Part shown: positions 34,474-42,851 of the stretch, piece after piece
Numbering within the stretch: the stretch's first letter is position 1
How the letters are laid out: every line of letters begins with the position of its first letter
DNA from: Desulfobacteraceae bacterium
GTDB taxonomy: Bacteria > Desulfobacterota > Desulfobacteria > Desulfobacterales > Desulfosarcinaceae
Direction of reading: 5' to 3'
Assembly (NCBI GenBank): GCA_027068085.1
Contig: JAMOUQ010000011.1
Coordinates: 1-49,729 of the forward strand
DNA length: 49,729 nucleotides
The notes under the pieces: generated by a model
Told to the model about the DNA's origin: nothing
Seen by the model: only the letters and a program-made list of their open reading frames with translations
The model's database searches: none
Translations under genes and position numbers: made by a program

Positions 34474-35781
34474 ATGCCCTGGAACGACGAATTCGAATGC
34501 ATGCCCCTGGAGAAAATGCAAGCCTTTCAACTGGAAAAGTTGAAAGAAACCGTGGAATGGGTCGCCAAACGGGTCCCCTTCTACCAGGAAAAATTCAAGA
34601 AACTCGGGATCAAGGCATCGGATTTGAAGAGCGTCGAGGATGTGGCCAAGCTGCCTTTTACCGAGAAGAACGACCTGCGGGACAACTACCCCTTCGGCCT
34701 GTGCGCCGTAGACCTCAAGGAAGTTGTCAGGGTGCATGCCAGTTCCGGCACGACCGGCAAGCCCATCACCGGCCCTTACACCAAGGAAGACCTTGAACAA
34801 TGGACCGAATGCATGGTGCGCAACTTCTGGGCCGCCGGCGTTCGTCCCGAACACGTGGTCCAGAATGCTTACGGCTACGGCCTTTTCACCGGCGGCCTGG
34901 GCTTTCACCAGGGCGCCACGGCCCTGGGCTGCACCGTAGTGCCTACCAGCTCCGGCATGACCGAGCGCCAGATCACCCTGATGCAGGATTTCAAGACCGA
35001 CGTGCTTTGCTGCACCCCATCATACGCTCTGACCATGGCCGAACGGGCCGAGGAACTGAAGGTCGATCTGCGCTCCCTGCCCCTGAGCATCGGCATGTTC
35101 GGTGCCGAACCGTGGAGCACCCAGATGCGCAAGGAAATCGAGGAGCGCATGGGAATCAGGGCCATGGAAGCCTATGGCCTTACCGAGCTGGGCGGACCCG
35201 GGGTGGGATTCGACTGCGAGGTCCAGGACGGCATTCATATCAATGAAGATTTCTACCTGGTGGAAATCGTCGATCCCGTCACCCTGGAGCCTCTGCCCCT
35301 GGGAGAAAAGGGCGAACTCGTTTTTACTTCGCTCCAGCGCAGGGCCATGCCCATGATCCGCTACCGCACCAAGGACATCACCCGCTTGCGGCGCGAAGAA
35401 TGCCCCTGCGGCAGAACTTTCGTCAAGATGGACAAGATCTACGGCCGCACCGACGACATGCTGATCATCAGCGGCGTCAACGTATTTCCGTCCCAGATCG
35501 AGTCCCTCCTGCTGGATATCGAAGAAGTCGAACCCCAGTACCAGCTGGTTGTCCGCAAGAAGGGTTACCTCGATCAGCTCCTGGTCAGGGTCGAAGCCAA
35601 GAAGGAAATCTACGCCGCCGGAGAAAAGAAACGGATGGAAGTCGAAGGCAAAATCATGGCCCACATCCGCGGCCACATGGGCATCGGCGTTGAAGTGAAC
35701 CTGGTGGAGCCCAAGTACATCGCCCGCAGCGAGGGCAAGGCCCTGCGGGTGGTGGACGAAAGGCCCAAACAGTTCAGGTAG
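34474..35781 (+). CDS. paaK: Phenylacetate-CoA ligase family protein (PaaK type)
   Basis: 435 residues of the PaaK-type adenylate-forming family: N-terminal FYQEKFKKLGI, P-loop HASSGTTGKPITG, AYGYGLFTGGLGFHQGA, the motif EAYGLTELGGPGVGFDCE, and C-terminal YGRTDDMLIISGVNVFPSQIE. It makes an aryl-CoA from the acid, ATP and CoA, giving AMP and PPi. Strong AAGGAGG box. Phenylacetate is the usual substrate and fits IorAB upstream, but close relatives activate benzoate or other aromatic acids. I see no separate benzoate-CoA ligase gene, so this may serve. A lysine near the C-terminus would be the expected target of AcuA/Pat-type acetylation. Confidence 0.9.
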   Translation: MPWNDEFECMPLEKMQAFQLEKLKETVEWVAKRVPFYQEKFKKLGIKASDLKSVEDVAKLPFTEKNDLRDNYPFGLCAVDLKEVVRVHASSGTTGKPITGPYTKEDLEQWTECMVRNFWAAGVRPEHVVQNAYGYGLFTGGLGFHQGATALGCTVVPTSSGMTERQITLMQDFKTDVLCCTPSYALTMAERAEELKVDLRSLPLSIGMFGAEPWSTQMRKEIEERMGIRAMEAYGLTELGGPGVGFDCEVQDGIHINEDFYLVEIVDPVTLEPLPLGEKGELVFTSLQRRAMPMIRYRTKDITRLRREECPCGRTFVKMDKIYGRTDDMLIISGVNVFPSQIESLLLDIEEVEPQYQLVVRKKGYLDQLLVRVEAKKEIYAAGEKKRMEVEGKIMAHIRGHMGIGVEVNLVEPKYIARSEGKALRVVDERPKQFR

Positions 35782-35792
35782 AAAAGTTTGTC

Positions 35793-35854
35793 ACGGCCGC
35801 CTTCGCGGAGGCCGTTTGCAAATAAACCCCGGCAGGCGGCGGCTGCCGCCTGCC
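35793..35854. terminator. Two consecutive hairpins after the PaaK-type ligase gene
   Basis: The first stem is ACGGCC with GGCCGT (35793-35815), followed by TTT. The second is a perfect 10-bp stem GGCAGGCGGC with GCCGCCTGCC around GGCT (35831-35854). Neither has a long T-run. They may weakly terminate or protect the 3' end of the ligase message. No gene lies in 35782-35907. Confidence 0.4.
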
Positions 35855-35907
35855 CTAACCCGGGGCCGGCTTGAAAAAACAGGGGCCCTGTAAGGGGAGG
35901 TGATATC

Positions 35908-36855
35908 ATGGCGGACAAATCTGATTTTCGTCCCCAATCCTTTGCCGTCATCGGAGCCGGGCCGGTGGGATGCATCGTGGCAGCCTTTCTGGCCAAGGCC
36001 GGCTATAAAGTGACTCTTTGCGACGTGGTCGAGGAACTGCTCCAACCGGCCCGGCAGCGCGGTATAATCATTGAAGGGGCCGAAAACCTCACTCAGAAGA
36101 TTCAATATACCTGCACCAGCATCGACGACCTGCCGCAATACAATCCGGACGTGATTTTCATCACGGTCAAGGCCAATGCCCTGCCGCTGATCGCCTCGGC
36201 CATGGAAAGTTTCTTCAACGAGAAGATGGCCGTGGTTAGCTGGCAGAACGGAATCGACACCGAGCTGGAACTGGCCAAGGTGCTGGGCCGCAGGGGCGTG
36301 ATGCGGGCCGTGGTCAACTACGGCTGCGGTCTGGCGGGACCGGCCCATGTCAAGCTCCCCTTTCACCATCCGCCCCACTACATTCAGGAGCTTGATCCTG
36401 AATCGGCCGGCATGGCCCAGGCCGTGGCCGACGCCCTGACAAAGGCCGGTCTGACCTGCGAACACACCGACCAGATCGTCTCCATGGTCTGGCGCAAGGG
36501 CGTGCTCAACGCCTGCATGAACCCGGTTTGCGCCGTTACCGGCCTGACCATGGCCCAGGCCATGGGCGACCCGATCGTATTTTCCATCGTGGACGCCCTG
36601 GTCAAGGAGTGTATCGCCGTTGCCCGGGCCAACGAGATCGACCTGGGCTGGGATTTCTATCCCAACGCCATTTCCTACATGAGCAACGCCGGCAACCACA
36701 AACCCTCCATGCTGATGGACATAGAGGCCGGACGCCGGACCGAAATCGATTACATCAACGGCAAGTTCGTGGAATACGGCAAGCAGGCCGGCATTGCCAC
36801 TCCTTACAACTTTACCCTCCAGACTCTGGTCAAGGGGTTGGAGTCGCGGTTGTAA
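35908..36855 (+). CDS. Ketopantoate reductase-like NAD(P)-dependent 2-oxoacid reductase (PanE/ApbA family)
   Basis: 315 residues. N-terminal Rossmann motif IGAGPVGCIVAAFLAKAG, VIFITVKANAL, WQNGIDTELELAKVLG, and the C-terminal ApbA domain with conserved Lys in VWRKGVLNACMNPVCAVTG and a late SMLMDIEAGRRTEIDYING. GGGGAGG box. PanE relatives include D-2-hydroxyacid dehydrogenases. In this context, with an arylpyruvate oxidoreductase and a 2-hydroxyacyl-CoA dehydratase-like pair, a role in reducing an aryl- or alkyl-2-oxoacid is more likely than pantothenate synthesis. That is inference from neighbours. Confidence 0.85.
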   Translation: MADKSDFRPQSFAVIGAGPVGCIVAAFLAKAGYKVTLCDVVEELLQPARQRGIIIEGAENLTQKIQYTCTSIDDLPQYNPDVIFITVKANALPLIASAMESFFNEKMAVVSWQNGIDTELELAKVLGRRGVMRAVVNYGCGLAGPAHVKLPFHHPPHYIQELDPESAGMAQAVADALTKAGLTCEHTDQIVSMVWRKGVLNACMNPVCAVTGLTMAQAMGDPIVFSIVDALVKECIAVARANEIDLGWDFYPNAISYMSNAGNHKPSMLMDIEAGRRTEIDYINGKFVEYGKQAGIATPYNFTLQTLVKGLESRL

Positions 36856-36886
36856 AAACAATGCTCGAGTAACTGAGGATCTGCCT

Positions 36887-37684
36887 ATGAACCAGGACAA
36901 ACTTTTCGTCGGGACAGACGTTGGAGCATCACGCACCAAGGTGGCCGTCATCGACACCGCCCGGAAGCTGGTGGGCTACGCGGTCCGCAAGTCGGGCACC
37001 AACTTCACAGCCACCGCAGATGCCTGTCTGAAAGAAGCGCTGGAGATGGCCGGAGCCGGCAAGGAGCGCATCGCCGGCGCCATTTCCACCGGGTACGGGC
37101 GCAAAAACGTATCCTACGCCCAGCAAACCCGCACGGAAATAGGCTGTCACGCCAAGGGATGTTTTCTTTACTTCCCCATGGCCATCACCATCATCGACAT
37201 CGGCGGCCAGGACAACAAGATAATCAAGCTCGACGAAAACGGCCAGCGTACATCATTCAAGATGAACCGCAAGTGCGCTGCCGGCACGGGCGCTTTCCTG
37301 GAGGAAATGTCCCCCCGGCTCGACATTCCCCTGGAAGACATGGACGGCCTGGCGCGCAAGAGCAAGGACATGGTCAAGCTGGGAAGCTTCTGTACGGTCT
37401 TTTCCGCCACCGAAGTTCTGGAGAACATACGCAACGGCAAGAAGGTGGAGGACATCGTCAAGGGATTGTTCTATTCCGTGATCCGCAGGATCATAGAGAT
37501 GGATTCTTTCACTGAAAACGTGGTCATGACCGGCGGGGTGGTAGAGCACAACCGTTACCTTGTGACCATGATGGAAGAGCTTATCGGCCGCAAGATTCTC
37601 GTTCCGGAACACCCCCAGCTGACCGGGGCCATCGGAGCGGCCCTGTATGCCCTGGAAGCAGATGCCGTCTACCGGGACGCGTAG
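36887..37684 (+). CDS. ATP-dependent activator of 2-hydroxyacyl-CoA dehydratase/benzoyl-CoA reductase family (HgdC/BcrA-like)
   Basis: 265 residues from ATG 36887 (TGAGGAT box); the open frame from 36794 overlaps the upstream gene. ASKHA ATPase motifs: GTDVGASRTKVAVID at the N-terminus, DIGGQDNKIIKLDENG, and the HgdC signature NRKCAAGTGAFLEEM. Cys130 and Cys169 match the two cysteines per subunit that hold the shared [4Fe-4S] cluster in HgdC. It would transfer one electron at low potential with ATP hydrolysis to its partner, encoded 137 bp downstream. Only one activator subunit is present, as in HgdC, rather than the paired BcrA/BcrD. Confidence 0.9.
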   Translation: MNQDKLFVGTDVGASRTKVAVIDTARKLVGYAVRKSGTNFTATADACLKEALEMAGAGKERIAGAISTGYGRKNVSYAQQTRTEIGCHAKGCFLYFPMAITIIDIGGQDNKIIKLDENGQRTSFKMNRKCAAGTGAFLEEMSPRLDIPLEDMDGLARKSKDMVKLGSFCTVFSATEVLENIRNGKKVEDIVKGLFYSVIRRIIEMDSFTENVVMTGGVVEHNRYLVTMMEELIGRKILVPEHPQLTGAIGAALYALEADAVYRDA

Positions 37685-37821
37685 GAACCTGCGGTCCGGT
37701 TTCAGGACCTGGCAAATATTCACCCCGGCCCGGGATTCGATTCGGACACCGGCGGTGACGGTTTATTGAAGACAATAGTTTATTACGCAAAAAGTATGAA
37801 AAGCGGAAGGAGTGATGCTTC

Positions 37822-39075
37822 ATGACAGAAGAAAAAAAAGTCGTAATCAAGCGGCTTGAGTCAGCCAAAGTTTTGGGCAAGTTCATGGCAGATTACTACT
37901 ATGAGCTGGACAATGCCTCAAAGACCGGTGAAAAGAAGGTCGCCTGGTGCACCAGCGTGGGACCGGCGGAAATTCTGCGGGCCATGGGCTTTTTGGTCTA
38001 CTTTCCTGAAACCCACAGCGCCATGCTCGGCTCTTCCCGCATGGCAACCGACCTGATTCCCAAGGCCAACGCCATCGGCTATTCCCCGGACATCTGTTCT
38101 TACCTGACGGCCGACATCGGAGCCTATCTGGAAAAGGTATCCCCCCTGGCCAAGGTTTTCAAGGGAATCGAAGGACCGCCCAAGCCCGACGTGCTGGTCT
38201 TCAACACCAACCAGTGCCGCGACGTCCAGGACTGGTTCGCTTTTTACGCCAAGGAATACAACGTGCCCATCATCGGGGTCCATTCTTTCGTCGGTGTCCA
38301 GGACGTGACCGAGGCCCACGTCAAATCGGTGGCCAAGCAGATGGAAGAAATGATTCCCACCCTGGAGGAAGTTTCCGGAACCAAGTTCGACATCGACCGT
38401 CTCAGGGAGGCTGTGGCCCTTTCCCGTGAATGTTCGGACCTGTGGAAAGAAGTGCTCGACACGGCCGCCGCGGTTCCTTCTCCCATTACCTTCTTCGACG
38501 GCACGACCCTCATGGGAGCGGCCGTGGTCGGCCGCGGAACCCAGAAGGCCAACGACGCCTACCGGGTCCTGCTCAAGGAACTCAAGGAGCGGATCGAACG
38601 CAAGGAAGGCGCCTTGGAAAACGAACGTTTCCGCCTCTACTGGGAAGGAATGCCGGTGTGGGGCCGGCTCAGCGCCCACGCCAAGCTGTTTGCCAGCCTG
38701 GATGCCTGCGTCCTGGCCTCGACCTACTGTAACAGCTGGATCTTCTCGGCTCTTGATCCCAAGGATCCTTTCACCTCCATGGCCAGGGCCTACACCGAGC
38801 TGTTCATCGTCCGGGCAGACGCTCCCAAGGAAAAGTACATCAGGGACATGATCGAATTCTTCAAGGTGGACGGCATAATCTACCACGACGCCAAGACCTG
38901 TCCCAACAATTCCAACTGCCGTTACGGAATGCCGCAACGTCTGGAGAAAGAAACCGGGGTTCCTTACCTGACAATAAACGGCGACCTGAACGACCTGCGC
39001 CTGATCTCGGACGAACAGACCAAGACCAACGTTGAAGCATTCATCGAACAACTGGAAGAACGCAAAGCAAAATAG
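37822..39075 (+). CDS. BcrB/HgdB-like Fe-S subunit (2-hydroxyacyl-CoA dehydratase/benzoyl-CoA reductase family), single copy
   Basis: 417 residues. Likely [4Fe-4S] ligands are Cys43 (AWCTSVGPAE), Cys92 (GYSPDICSYLTADIGAYL) and Cys132 (FNTNQCRDVQDWF). Further family patterns are VSGTKFDIDRLREAV and KTCPNNSNCRYGMPQRLEKETG. The spacing is close to Thauera BcrB (GHSEDVCTYVKADIG). BCR and HgdAB enzymes need two different subunits, yet no second one is near, so it may be a homodimer or pair with a distant subunit. GGAAGGAG box. It is not a double-cubane DCCP by its cysteine pattern as far as I can judge. Substrate unknown; an aryl-lactyl-CoA or a substituted aromatic CoA are guesses. Confidence 0.85.
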   Translation: MTEEKKVVIKRLESAKVLGKFMADYYYELDNASKTGEKKVAWCTSVGPAEILRAMGFLVYFPETHSAMLGSSRMATDLIPKANAIGYSPDICSYLTADIGAYLEKVSPLAKVFKGIEGPPKPDVLVFNTNQCRDVQDWFAFYAKEYNVPIIGVHSFVGVQDVTEAHVKSVAKQMEEMIPTLEEVSGTKFDIDRLREAVALSRECSDLWKEVLDTAAAVPSPITFFDGTTLMGAAVVGRGTQKANDAYRVLLKELKERIERKEGALENERFRLYWEGMPVWGRLSAHAKLFASLDACVLASTYCNSWIFSALDPKDPFTSMARAYTELFIVRADAPKEKYIRDMIEFFKVDGIIYHDAKTCPNNSNCRYGMPQRLEKETGVPYLTINGDLNDLRLISDEQTKTNVEAFIEQLEERKAK

Positions 39076-39091
39076 CTTAAGGAGAGCCATC

Positions 39092-41173
39092 ATGCTGGAT
39101 GCACTGTTTCGGCCAAGAGGCGTTGCGGTTATCGGCGCCTCTACCAAGGAGCTTCACATAGGCAACCGGGTAATCAAGAATCTGATCGATTTCGGCTACA
39201 AGGGAGAAATCTACCCCATCAACCCCAAGGCCGATGAAATCCGCGGGCTGAAGGCCTACAAATCGATCCTGGACGTTCCCGGCCCGGTGGACGTGGTCCA
39301 CATGGTAATTCCGGCCAAGTTCGTGCCTCAGGCCGTGGAAGACTGCGGCAAAAAGGGAGTAAAGCACATCATCATCAATTCGGGCGGGTTTTCCGAGATC
39401 GGCCCCGAGGGTGCCGCCATCGAAAAGGACTTCCTGGAAAGAGCCGCCAAGTACGGGATCCGGATCTTCGGCCCCAACTGCCAGGGAATCATAAATTCCG
39501 ACCCTGAAATCAGGGCCTATTGCAACTTCACCTTCACCTTCCCCGAACCGGGCTACATATCCATCGTTGCCCTCAGCGGAGGGGTGGCCGAGGTGATTCA
39601 CCAGGGCTTTGCCTCCATGGGCGTGGGCACCCGCATCTACGCCTCCAACGGCAACGCCTGCGACATCACCATCCCGGAAATCATCCGCTACCTGGGAGAC
39701 GACGAAGGCACCCGGGTGGTGGTCACCTACGTGGAAGGCCTGCGGGACCCTAAAACCTTCCTGGAAGTCGCCACCGAAGTGGCGGCCAAAAAGCCGGTCC
39801 TGGCCATGAAGGCCGGCCGCACCAAGGAAGGCGCCAAGGCGGCCGCGTCCCATACCGGCGGCCTGGCCAAGGAAGACATCGCCACCGACCTGATCTTCCA
39901 GAAGGCCGGAATCCTCGATTTCCGTGACGAAGGCCAACTGATCAACGCCGGCGTGGCCTTTGCCAGCCAGCCGATCCCCAAGGGCAACCGTGTCGGGATC
40001 ATCACCAACACCGGCGGGCCGGCGGTAATAGCCACCGACGTCATGGTGGCGGCCGGCTTGAAACTGCCGCCCCTTTCGGAAAAGACCGAAGCCTATCTCA
40101 AGGAAAGGCTCTTTCCGGAAGCCTCGGTCCACAACCCCGTGGACGTGCTGGCCACCGGCACGGCCGAGCATTACCGGGCCTGCCTGGACGCCATGATGGA
40201 CGACGACAACTTCGACTGCGTCTTTGTCAACTTCGTCACCCCGTTCTTTGTCGATACCGACAGCATTGCAAAGCAGATAGTCGAAGTCAGCAAGCAGCAG
40301 CGCAAGCCGATCGTCTGCAACCTGATGACCGACCGCCGCCAGTGGACCGAAACGGTCCGCATCCTTCAGGAAGGCGGAGTGCCCTGCTTTGCCCTGCCCA
40401 GCGAAGCGGCCAGGGCCATGGCGGCACTGGTCCGTTACCGCCAGATCCTGGACCGTGACAAGGGCCGGGTCAAGACCTTCTCCGATGTGGACACCAAGGC
40501 AGCCCGCGAGATTATCGACCGGGCCAGGGCGGCCGGCCGCAAGATGCTGACCGCGGCCGAGGTCTACGGCATCTGTGACGCCTACAAGATACCGACAGCG
40601 GCCTGGGCCGTGGCCGACAGTGCCGACAATGCCGTCAAGGCGGCCGACAAGATCGGCTACCCGGTGGTGCTCAAGGCCGACTCGGAAGCCATCGTCCACA
40701 AAAGCGACATGGGAGCCGTGGCCCTCAACCTGGAAAACGGCGAAGCGGTTGCGGCCGCGGCCAAGGATATGCAGGCCAAATTCGATGCCGCCGACCTTAA
40801 ATTCCTCATCCAGAAATTCACGCCCGGCGGCCTGGAAATCATCCTGGGAGCCAAGGCGGAACCCGGCCTGGGCCATATCATCATGTTCGGCCTGGGAGGT
40901 ATTTACGTGGAAGTGATGAAAGACGTGGTCTTCAACCTGACGCCGGTAACCGACGCCGAAGCCAACCGGATGCTGGAGTCAATCAAGGGCAAGGCCCTGC
41001 TGGACGGAGTCCGCGGCCAGGCCGGAGTCGACAAGGCGCAACTTGCCGAAACCATCCAGCGCCTGTCCCAGCTTGTCAGCGACTGTCCCCAGATCGCCGA
41101 GCTGGACCTGAACCCGGTGATGGCCTTTGAAAACGAAATCCGGGCTGTTGACGCCCGTATCGCCATCGAGTAG
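39092..41173 (+). CDS. ADP-forming acyl-CoA synthetase (fused alpha-beta, ACD type)
   Basis: 693 residues from ATG 39092 (AAGGAG); the frame open from 39032 overlaps the preceding gene. N-terminal CoA-binding domain (RPRGVAVIGASTKELHIGN), ligase-CoA domain with the phosphohistidine motif AAASHTGGLAKED, a GIITNTGGPAVIATD region, and a C-terminal ATP-grasp half (VLKADSEAIVHKSDMGAVAL; PGGLEIILGAKAEPGLGHII). It makes ATP from an acyl-CoA, ADP and Pi, or runs in reverse. It could conserve energy from arylacetyl-CoA made by IorAB, as in archaeal amino-acid fermenters. Length is usual for one-chain ACD. Confidence 0.93.
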   Translation: MLDALFRPRGVAVIGASTKELHIGNRVIKNLIDFGYKGEIYPINPKADEIRGLKAYKSILDVPGPVDVVHMVIPAKFVPQAVEDCGKKGVKHIIINSGGFSEIGPEGAAIEKDFLERAAKYGIRIFGPNCQGIINSDPEIRAYCNFTFTFPEPGYISIVALSGGVAEVIHQGFASMGVGTRIYASNGNACDITIPEIIRYLGDDEGTRVVVTYVEGLRDPKTFLEVATEVAAKKPVLAMKAGRTKEGAKAAASHTGGLAKEDIATDLIFQKAGILDFRDEGQLINAGVAFASQPIPKGNRVGIITNTGGPAVIATDVMVAAGLKLPPLSEKTEAYLKERLFPEASVHNPVDVLATGTAEHYRACLDAMMDDDNFDCVFVNFVTPFFVDTDSIAKQIVEVSKQQRKPIVCNLMTDRRQWTETVRILQEGGVPCFALPSEAARAMAALVRYRQILDRDKGRVKTFSDVDTKAAREIIDRARAAGRKMLTAAEVYGICDAYKIPTAAWAVADSADNAVKAADKIGYPVVLKADSEAIVHKSDMGAVALNLENGEAVAAAAKDMQAKFDAADLKFLIQKFTPGGLEIILGAKAEPGLGHIIMFGLGGIYVEVMKDVVFNLTPVTDAEANRMLESIKGKALLDGVRGQAGVDKAQLAETIQRLSQLVSDCPQIAELDLNPVMAFENEIRAVDARIAIE

Positions 41174-41255
41174 ATTGTGCTCCGGGGGACGGCCATTGCG
41201 GCCGCTCCCCCGCCGCTGCTCCTCAATCCCAAACACACCACTGCAGGGAGACACC

Positions 41256-42803
41256 ATGGCTCACTGGCTAAATTTCGGTCAAATCCTGAAGGTTAATGCC
41301 AAAAAGTTTCCACGTACCGCCGCCCTGAAGGACGCCAAGCGCAGCTTTACCTACCCCGAGGTCAATGCCCGGGTAAACCGCCTGGCCAACGCCCTGCTCT
41401 CGCTGGGACTGGCCAAGGGGGACAAGGTGGCCGTCCTGATGGAAAACAGCATCGAAATCGTGGAAGTCTACCTGGCAACCGCCAAGACCGGACTGGTGAT
41501 AGTGCCTATCAATTTCCGGCTGGTGTCCCGCGAAATCGAGTACATTCTCAACAACTCCGACGCCAAGGCCCTGATCGTCGATGACGAGTTCACCAACCAG
41601 ATCGATCCCATCAAGGGCAAATGCTCCAACATCCTTCCCGACAGCTATATCGTTGTGGGGCAGCCCGTGGAAGGCTACCGCCGGTATGACGATTTCATGG
41701 CCTCCGGCACCGAACAAGAGCCCGACTGCGAGGTTCTGCCCGAAGACGTCTGGATCCTGATATACACCTCGGGAACCACCGGCAGGCCCAAAGGCGTCAT
41801 CCGGACCCACGAATCGCATATCGCCTTCTACCTGATCAATGCCGTCGACTTCGGGTTCAGCGAGCACGACGTCTGCATGAACGTCATGCCGCTGTGCCAC
41901 ATAAACTCGACTTTTTTCACCTTCACCTTTACTTATATCGGGGCTTCGGTCTACATTCACCCGGCCCGCTCCTTCAGGGCCGAGGAGATCCTGCAGATAG
42001 TCGAAAGGGAAAAGATTACCTTCATCTCCCTGATCCCCACCCATTACAACCTGATTCTCAACGTTTCGGAAGAAGGCCGCAAGTGTGACGTCAGCTCCAT
42101 CCGTAAACTGCTGTGCAGCTCGGCCCCGGTACGGCGCAGCATGAAAAAGGCCATCATGGAGTTTTTCCCGGGAGTCGAACTTTACGAAGGCTATGGTTCG
42201 ACCGAAGCCGGCATCGTAACCGTCCTGAAACCCGAGGACCAGATGCGCAAGCTCGGCTCCATCGGCTTCGAGTCCCTGGGTACCGACTTTGTCAAAATTC
42301 TCGATGAAGACGGCAACCAGGTGCCGGTCGGTGAAGTTGGAGAAATCTACTCCCGTGGTCCCATGCTTTTTAGGGAATACTACAAGCTTCCGGAAAAAAC
42401 GGCCGCCGCTTTTAACGGGCAGTGGTTTTCCGCCGGCGACATGGGCAGACAGGACGAAGAGGGATACTACTACATCGTGGACCGCAAGGACAACATGATC
42501 ATAACCGGCGGCGAGCATGTCTATCCCAGCGAGGTGGAAGAGATCATCGGCAGCCACCCCGATGTCTTCGACGTGGCGGTAATCGCCCTGCCCGACCCCA
42601 AGTGGGGGGAAAAAGTGGTGGCGGTGGTGATTCCCAGGGAGGGAGCCACCATCACTGAAGAAGAATTGCTCAGCTGGTGCCGGGACGAGATGGCGGCTTA
42701 CAAGCGACCCAAGCAGATATTTTTCATCGGCCAGGATGAAATGCCCCGCACGGCCACAGGAAAGATACTGCACCGTAAGCTGCGTGAAAGATACGGCAGC
42801 TGA
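41256..42803 (+). CDS. Acyl-CoA ligase, AMP-forming (FadD/CaiC type)
   Basis: 515 residues from ATG 41256 (GGGAG box). Adenylation motifs: IYTSGTTGRPKGVIRTHESH, LYEGYGSTEAG, and the C-terminal hinge and lysine region YYIVDRKDNMIITGGEHVYP and PRTATGKILHRKLRERYG, whose Lys is the usual site for protein acetylation. It activates a carboxylic acid to its CoA ester. The residue set does not tell me the substrate. It stands 82 bp after the ADP-forming synthetase and before the divergent thiolase. Confidence 0.92.
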   Translation: MAHWLNFGQILKVNAKKFPRTAALKDAKRSFTYPEVNARVNRLANALLSLGLAKGDKVAVLMENSIEIVEVYLATAKTGLVIVPINFRLVSREIEYILNNSDAKALIVDDEFTNQIDPIKGKCSNILPDSYIVVGQPVEGYRRYDDFMASGTEQEPDCEVLPEDVWILIYTSGTTGRPKGVIRTHESHIAFYLINAVDFGFSEHDVCMNVMPLCHINSTFFTFTFTYIGASVYIHPARSFRAEEILQIVEREKITFISLIPTHYNLILNVSEEGRKCDVSSIRKLLCSSAPVRRSMKKAIMEFFPGVELYEGYGSTEAGIVTVLKPEDQMRKLGSIGFESLGTDFVKILDEDGNQVPVGEVGEIYSRGPMLFREYYKLPEKTAAAFNGQWFSAGDMGRQDEEGYYYIVDRKDNMIITGGEHVYPSEVEEIIGSHPDVFDVAVIALPDPKWGEKVVAVVIPREGATITEEELLSWCRDEMAAYKRPKQIFFIGQDEMPRTATGKILHRKLRERYGS

Positions 42804-42851
42804 TTTCAACAGCCCGAACAAACAGTTTCAGATATAAAAAGGAGGTTTTGC

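Noticed and set aside
37822-39075. Assignment as double-cubane cluster protein (DCCP/YjiM type)
   Set aside because: The visible cysteines (43, 92, 132) follow the BcrB spacing and the extra cysteines expected for the [8Fe-9S] cluster are not in place, as far as I can judge without alignment.
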